Assembly: GCA_001695595.3 (NCBI GenBank)
Contig: MBPM02000002.1
Span: 1,711,608-1,775,607 of the forward strand
Direction: 5' to 3'
Origin: Plasmopara viticola
Taxonomy: Eukaryota; Oomycota; Peronosporomycetes; Peronosporales; Peronosporaceae
DNA: 64,000 bases
This document shows positions 59,896-64,000 of the stretch, piece by piece. The position numbers were made by a program, and so were the translations under genes. A model generated the notes under the pieces. That model had not been told where the DNA came from and did not search any database. It saw only the letters and a list, made by a program, of their open reading frames with translations. Every line of letters begins with the position of its first letter. Within the stretch, counting starts at the first letter, position 1.

Positions 59896-60026
59896 TTTTG
59901 TGCGGGTTTCCTACACTCTAGACTGACAGGCCCCAAAGAGAACGTCAAACAAGAGACCATAACCCGACTACGTGCAAAACACGTAATTATTCTGTGACTT
60001 GCAGTTCCTAAGACCTTTATCAAACC

Positions 60027-60524
60027 TTAATTCAATGCGCTGAAGCTATAACACCGCATTCCTTCACCTGACAAAAGTTTGCGCATAAGCGCACCCGCAC
60101 ATACAGCTAATTCGTCTTCCAGCTCTGAAATATCTTCTCCAGCGTAACGAGACCAAATTTGAGTTTTTTTCGTGCCTTTTTCAAGCCAACTCGAAGACTG
60201 TCCTAAATGCGCCACTTTCAGCTTAAAGTCTTCGAACTATATAGGGCGCTTGGGTCTTTGAGATTTTCGATTCAGCGGCTTGCGAGTGCCCGCATCTATC
60301 TATCCTTCCATTTTTTCCGAGAATAACCCTCCAAGCTTTGCTACGACTCTTTTTTTTTCATTGCAATTGTCCGATTTGCGCTGAATGTGTAGCCTTCTCA
60401 GTCTAAGTACAATTGCACCAACTCGCTCTAACGTTATCTGACAAGAAGACTGAGCACCTGCCTTCACCCACTGTTGTTGTAACTGATCAAGCTTTTGACC
60501 AGCAGATGAGAGGTGCAAATTCAA
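60027..60524 (-). CDS. Possible two-exon coiled-coil protein, partial model
   Basis: Two minus-strand pieces look coding. The upstream piece (to about 60300) is helical and rich in Gln, Leu and Lys (QKLDQLQQQW, VGAIVLRLRRLHIQRK). The downstream piece ends at 60027 and reads FEDFKLKVAHLGQSSSWLEK ... EDISELEDELAV after a clean acceptor (CTATATAG). The donor is not clear; one possible intron runs from the GTAGCA in the first piece. The start codon was not found. No family was recognised. Confidence 0.35.
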
Positions 60525-61488
60525 TGTCGTCCATGTTGTATTATGATGTCGACCGATTCTCCATCTTTAAGCTTCTTGTACACGTGATGCAAACCATAAT
60601 ATCTTAAAAAATTGTCCCTGCGTATCCATCATAGCCTCAAACGAAGGCAACGCACGCTTATAAATCTCAAAACCTATTTCAAGCAATTATAGCACGTGTT
60701 ATGCATCTGTTACACGTAGTATTGCTAACAAAACTACAATCTTGCCCGATTTGGAATATTTGATGCACAAATAAATGTTGCCAGTGTTTGTTCATATTTG
60801 TTGAGGCGAAACGAGGCTCAACCGGAGCTCATTCGATGCATCCATCGATCATTATTATGGCATTAATAAAAACTCTTTCGTAATTTCGCATATCCATATT
60901 TCGCCACACTCCAAAAACTTGAAAAATTTAATAGCTCCTTACCAATGATTGGTGGCAATGTGTCATCAGCAGGCTGTGTCTAAATGAATTGAATACTTGT
61001 TGCAGTTACACAAGAACAACGGCAGGCCAAGTCCACCTAGTTTCTACTTTGTTGTTTGACTCACTCATGCCAGCGACAGTAATCAAACGGATACGAGATT
61101 CACCGTGCTCTAGATCTGCAGATAGGCTCGTCAATTAAACATCATTGCGATAGCCCTGAGCGTCGAGGTACTTTGCACTTCATTCTGATTAGTCTTCGTG
61201 TAAATAACTGAGTGATTCAACTCATAGTCAGAAATGGTAATGATCCGTGATGTCCAACCTATTCGTCACTGCATTGTGCACCATTTTCTCCGGACTTGCG
61301 TTAAGGTTGTGCGGTGCTTCTGATACTATTCTCATAGCCGAAGATAATTCTGATGCTGCCTCAATTTTTGGAAGTGCATAATAATTATTCTAAGGCTCCA
61401 CGCTGCTTGTAATTAGCTTGCTCCACTCATTGGCTGTGACTCAAATAGTGACGCCTTCGTGCAAGTTATCTTATTTATCTGACAGAGA
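60525..61488. other. AT-rich intergenic region
   Basis: I see no supportable gene. It includes poly-T and poly-A runs and the unidentified 5' part of the neighbouring minus-strand frame. Confidence 0.5.
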
Positions 61489-62013
61489 ATGCCGCTAACA
61501 ACGCCGACACGGTTTCTCAACAAGGTGTTGCTTTCTAACATTATCGTAATTTTCGTCCTGTGCCTTGGCTAGATGGCTTTCTGCGAAAAAAAACACAGCA
61601 TCCTGAACTTAATGTTTCAGTTTTATCAAGCTCTTCTGTTTTCTGCCGGACTTGCATTTGGATGCCTCAGACCACCTGTCTAAAATCCATAAACAATTTT
61701 AAAAGTGAAAGTAGAGAAATCGCAAACATGCATGCTATCTATCAACCGAACGTTGTACTCAGCAGCAACATACGAGAATAATATTCTGATCTTTTAGCGT
61801 GATATCGATTATTTCCAATTGGATCTCGTGCGCCTTACGCTTTGCAATCACAAACTTGGCATTATCGAAGTATTCAAGATGCTGGGATTGTTTAACAGCA
61901 TTTGGCTAAGTGTAGCCGCGGCTCGCATGCACGACTTTGCAATCATTGCATTATTGTTGGTTTCAAGCGAGCTACCGATGCGCGCATTTACAAACTATCT
62001 TCAACTCGCATGA
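61489..62013 (+). CDS. Possible multi-exon membrane protein
   Basis: Candidate exons are 61489-61524 (MPLTTPTRFLNK), 61573-61677 (ending in the hydrophobic FQFYQALLFSAGLAFGCLRP) and 61799-62013 (RDIDYFQLDL ... LLLVSSELPMRAFTNY, stop). The first intron would be 48 bp. The second junction is uncertain; a small middle exon ending at QPN before GTTGTA (about 61700-61755) is possible. I do not recognise the family. The frames have hydrophobic helices and coherent codon use, but the model is incomplete. Confidence 0.35.
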
Positions 62014-62129
62014 CCATCACTCTTATTTGAAGCGTCACATTAAGCCTATAAAACCAGATGGCCGCAAATGAGACAAAAAGGTATATATAGCGGACAGGGC
62101 TTTTAAGTGAGATTGACGCGATCACATTA

Positions 62130-64000
62130 ATGAGCATGACGGACGTGAAGAGCGAGAGCACGCCAGGATTGGACATGAAAATGGCTTCTATAAATCACAA
62201 TGTCGACATAGAGACGACTCTTGCTGATACCGGAGCGTTCTTGAAGCCACCCGTAGAAATGCTTCATGAAGCGGCATTACGTAACGGAATTAATCTCGTT
62301 TTGAACGAGACAGCAGAGGATGACGACGAGGTGGCATGCGTTCGGGAAATCTGCCTCGAGACTTTGTTTAGAATGGACCAAATGACGGCGGCAAAGAGAA
62401 TGGCCCATCGCCAAGAGTTGAATAGTACTTTGGCGGGCGTCGTTGGTGACAGTGCTGAAGTTAAGAACGAGAAAAGTGCTGCAACTTTTTTTTTGCCGAG
62501 ATGCCTGCAAGATGATCTGGAAACGATGGATAACTTAACGCTCGGGCGACGTCCGAGCTACGATAGGTACACTATCTGGTCGCAAAAGAGCTCATAACGC
62601 TGTTAGAGTTGTAACTAGAATTGTTTTGTGCAGTTCCGAGTCACCACGATGGAGAATAATTGACGGTAATGAAGATCCTATCACGGACATCACTGTTATT
62701 TTCAGAGGAGATACGGTCCCTGAGGGTTTTACAAAGGTTCATTGAAACGACAAATCTCATTAAAATTTTCAGTTAATAACATACTTATTAATCGTGCAGT
62801 TGGACCGATCCGTAAGTGGTCAGCGAGCAGATTTAAACAAGGGGGGAAGAGGGCCTCTGATCTATCTGTGTCAGAGTAAGGATCCGGGAAAGGTGCCGAT
62901 CAGCGAGATGATAACGATTTTTCCCGAGCGAGGCGAGTTCGCTCCAAATGATTATGAAGTCGTGCGGAGGCGCGGTGTTCCGGCAAATGTCAACACGGTA
63001 CGAGCAGGCGGATACGTGATGAAGTTGATTATATAACAATTAACCTTTTCTAATCAGGGAACACAAGGAGAGAAGATTTACCTTTGTTTCAAGCGCTCAG
63101 CCGAGTCTGCGATAACTGATTTGGTCGTGATGTTCCCGCGCAAGAATGATACTCTTCCTTACGGGTTAGTAGAATGCACGCATTGATTTTAGCCGACGGG
63201 GCTAATCAAAGTTGACACTCTTGTACTTAGCTACATGAAAGTGGACAAGTCTCCTTTTGGTCACGTCGCTGATCTCAACACAAGCTCAGGTGGCACAGAA
63301 GTTTTTCTTGGATACAAGAAGAATGTACGTGTGCGCTCTTAGCTGCTACCATCAAGGCCCACTGACCGTGTATTGTATCATAGGTGGCTAATATCAGTGC
63401 TATATATAAGAAGTGGCTGTTTGCCACTGTCACGGCTTCACAAGTACACGATCGAATTCGCTCACCACCACAAACTCCATCTACGCCCGGCAAATTAAAA
63501 CAGCTTAAATCTGCGTTTTCGTTAAAAGCAACAGAATTGCGAGAACAAGAGCTTTATAATGGTGCAACCTCCTTAACACGGATACTTCCACCATCTAACT
63601 CGCCAACGCGAAGTCGTAAGTGTGAAGAATCAGTGTTCATAGCTAACGAGTATTTATCACTTACTCGTGATGCGTTTTTTTGTCAAAGCAAGAAAATGTG
63701 GCTGGGACGAAACAATTGAATATTACATGTATCCACTGTTGTTAGCTTGCTACACTCGCCAAGGAAATGTAGCTGAAGCTGCTGTAGCTGGCCTTACTCA
63801 TTGTCTTGACGAAGGTGTATTTAATTGCTCTAAATCAGAGCTGTGCCGACTTGAGGCTGTGATCTATGCAGTAACTTCAGTCTGTCAACAGGGAGTAAAG
63901 AAACGATTCGAGTCCTCGCTGAGGTTTTTTCAGAAGGTACTTAATACTCGATCCGAAGGTTGTTTTCTTTTTTGTAGTTCTTACATGCTGCTTAGGTTGT
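62130..64000 (+). CDS. MABP-domain protein, 3' end outside window
   Basis: Exons 62130-62566, 62634-62736, 62800-62997, 63058-63164, 63231-63324, 63384-63615 and 63689 onward join in frame with GT-AG introns of 59-73 bp. The N-terminal 145 residues are helical and unrecognised. The next exons give three copies of the MABP beta-prism motif: ITDITVIF, ISEMITIFP and ITDLVVMFP, each followed by a G-x-x-A-D-L-N/IYLC-type strand (ADLNKG ... IYLCQSK, KIYLCFKR, ADLNTSSGGTEVFLGYKK). MABP domains occur in ESCRT-I MVB12 and in DENN proteins and bind acidic membranes, so a trafficking role is likely. The last exon is helical (ETIEYYMYPLLLACYTRQGN) and is open to the window edge. Other splice choices are possible for the first intron and after 63936. 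Confidence 0.75.

Noticed and set aside
1..64000. tRNA or rRNA genes
   Set aside because: A few GGTTCGA-like strings were checked (for example near 1203, 7314 and 10793), but none has matching acceptor and anticodon stems.

Overview
The window looks like nuclear DNA of an oomycete of the Phytophthora/downy mildew type (Peronosporales). The evidence is a family of secreted chymotrypsin-fold proteases resembling oomycete glucanase inhibitor proteins, genes with few, short (about 50-75 bp) GT-AG introns, and islands of genes separated by long AT-rich stretches rich in transposons. The assignment rests on protein resemblance recalled from family knowledge, not on a database search.

Layout. Bases 1-37,700 are gene-poor. 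They hold a decayed Mutator-like (MULE) DNA transposon with about 100-bp inverted ends (6509-8866), four copies of one non-LTR retrotransposon family, a perfect 30-bp hairpin (34674-34737) and only two convincing host genes: secreted serine proteases at 8970 and 23512. Two more members of the same family lie in tandem at 37700 and 39320. From about 44,800 to the end the window is gene-dense: a mitochondrial-type M3 oligopeptidase with five introns, an F-box-like/SPRY protein, a dead hAT transposon carrying a nested retroelement, an R3H-SUZ RNA-binding protein, a TADA3-like six-exon gene read divergently from a four-exon HTH-domain gene, some weakly supported small genes, and a MABP-domain gene that runs off the right edge.

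The most interesting content is the protease family. All four paralogues keep the His-Asp-Ser triad, unlike the catalytically dead glucanase inhibitors they resemble. They share a secreted N-terminus and protease domain but differ in what follows: almost nothing (8970), a Ser/Asp-rich tail with 47-residue tandem repeats (23512), a Thr/Pro tail with a duplicated 13-residue unit (37700), and a tail of about 1,370 residues made of seven acidic coiled-coil modules, each introduced by a polybasic R-R-x-R-R-type site with a period near 218 residues (39320). That last protein has the layout of a Kex2-processed repeat polyprotein joined to a protease. Reading frames after the stops at 25341 and 44602 show that two of the tails have recently been shortened.

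The retroelement family is also informative. Six copies have recognisable target-site duplications of 11-15 bp. All share the same head and tail but have lost the middle of the LINE; two are about 1.17 kb and four about 0.26-0.32 kb. They look like non-autonomous, LINE-derived, SINE-like elements.
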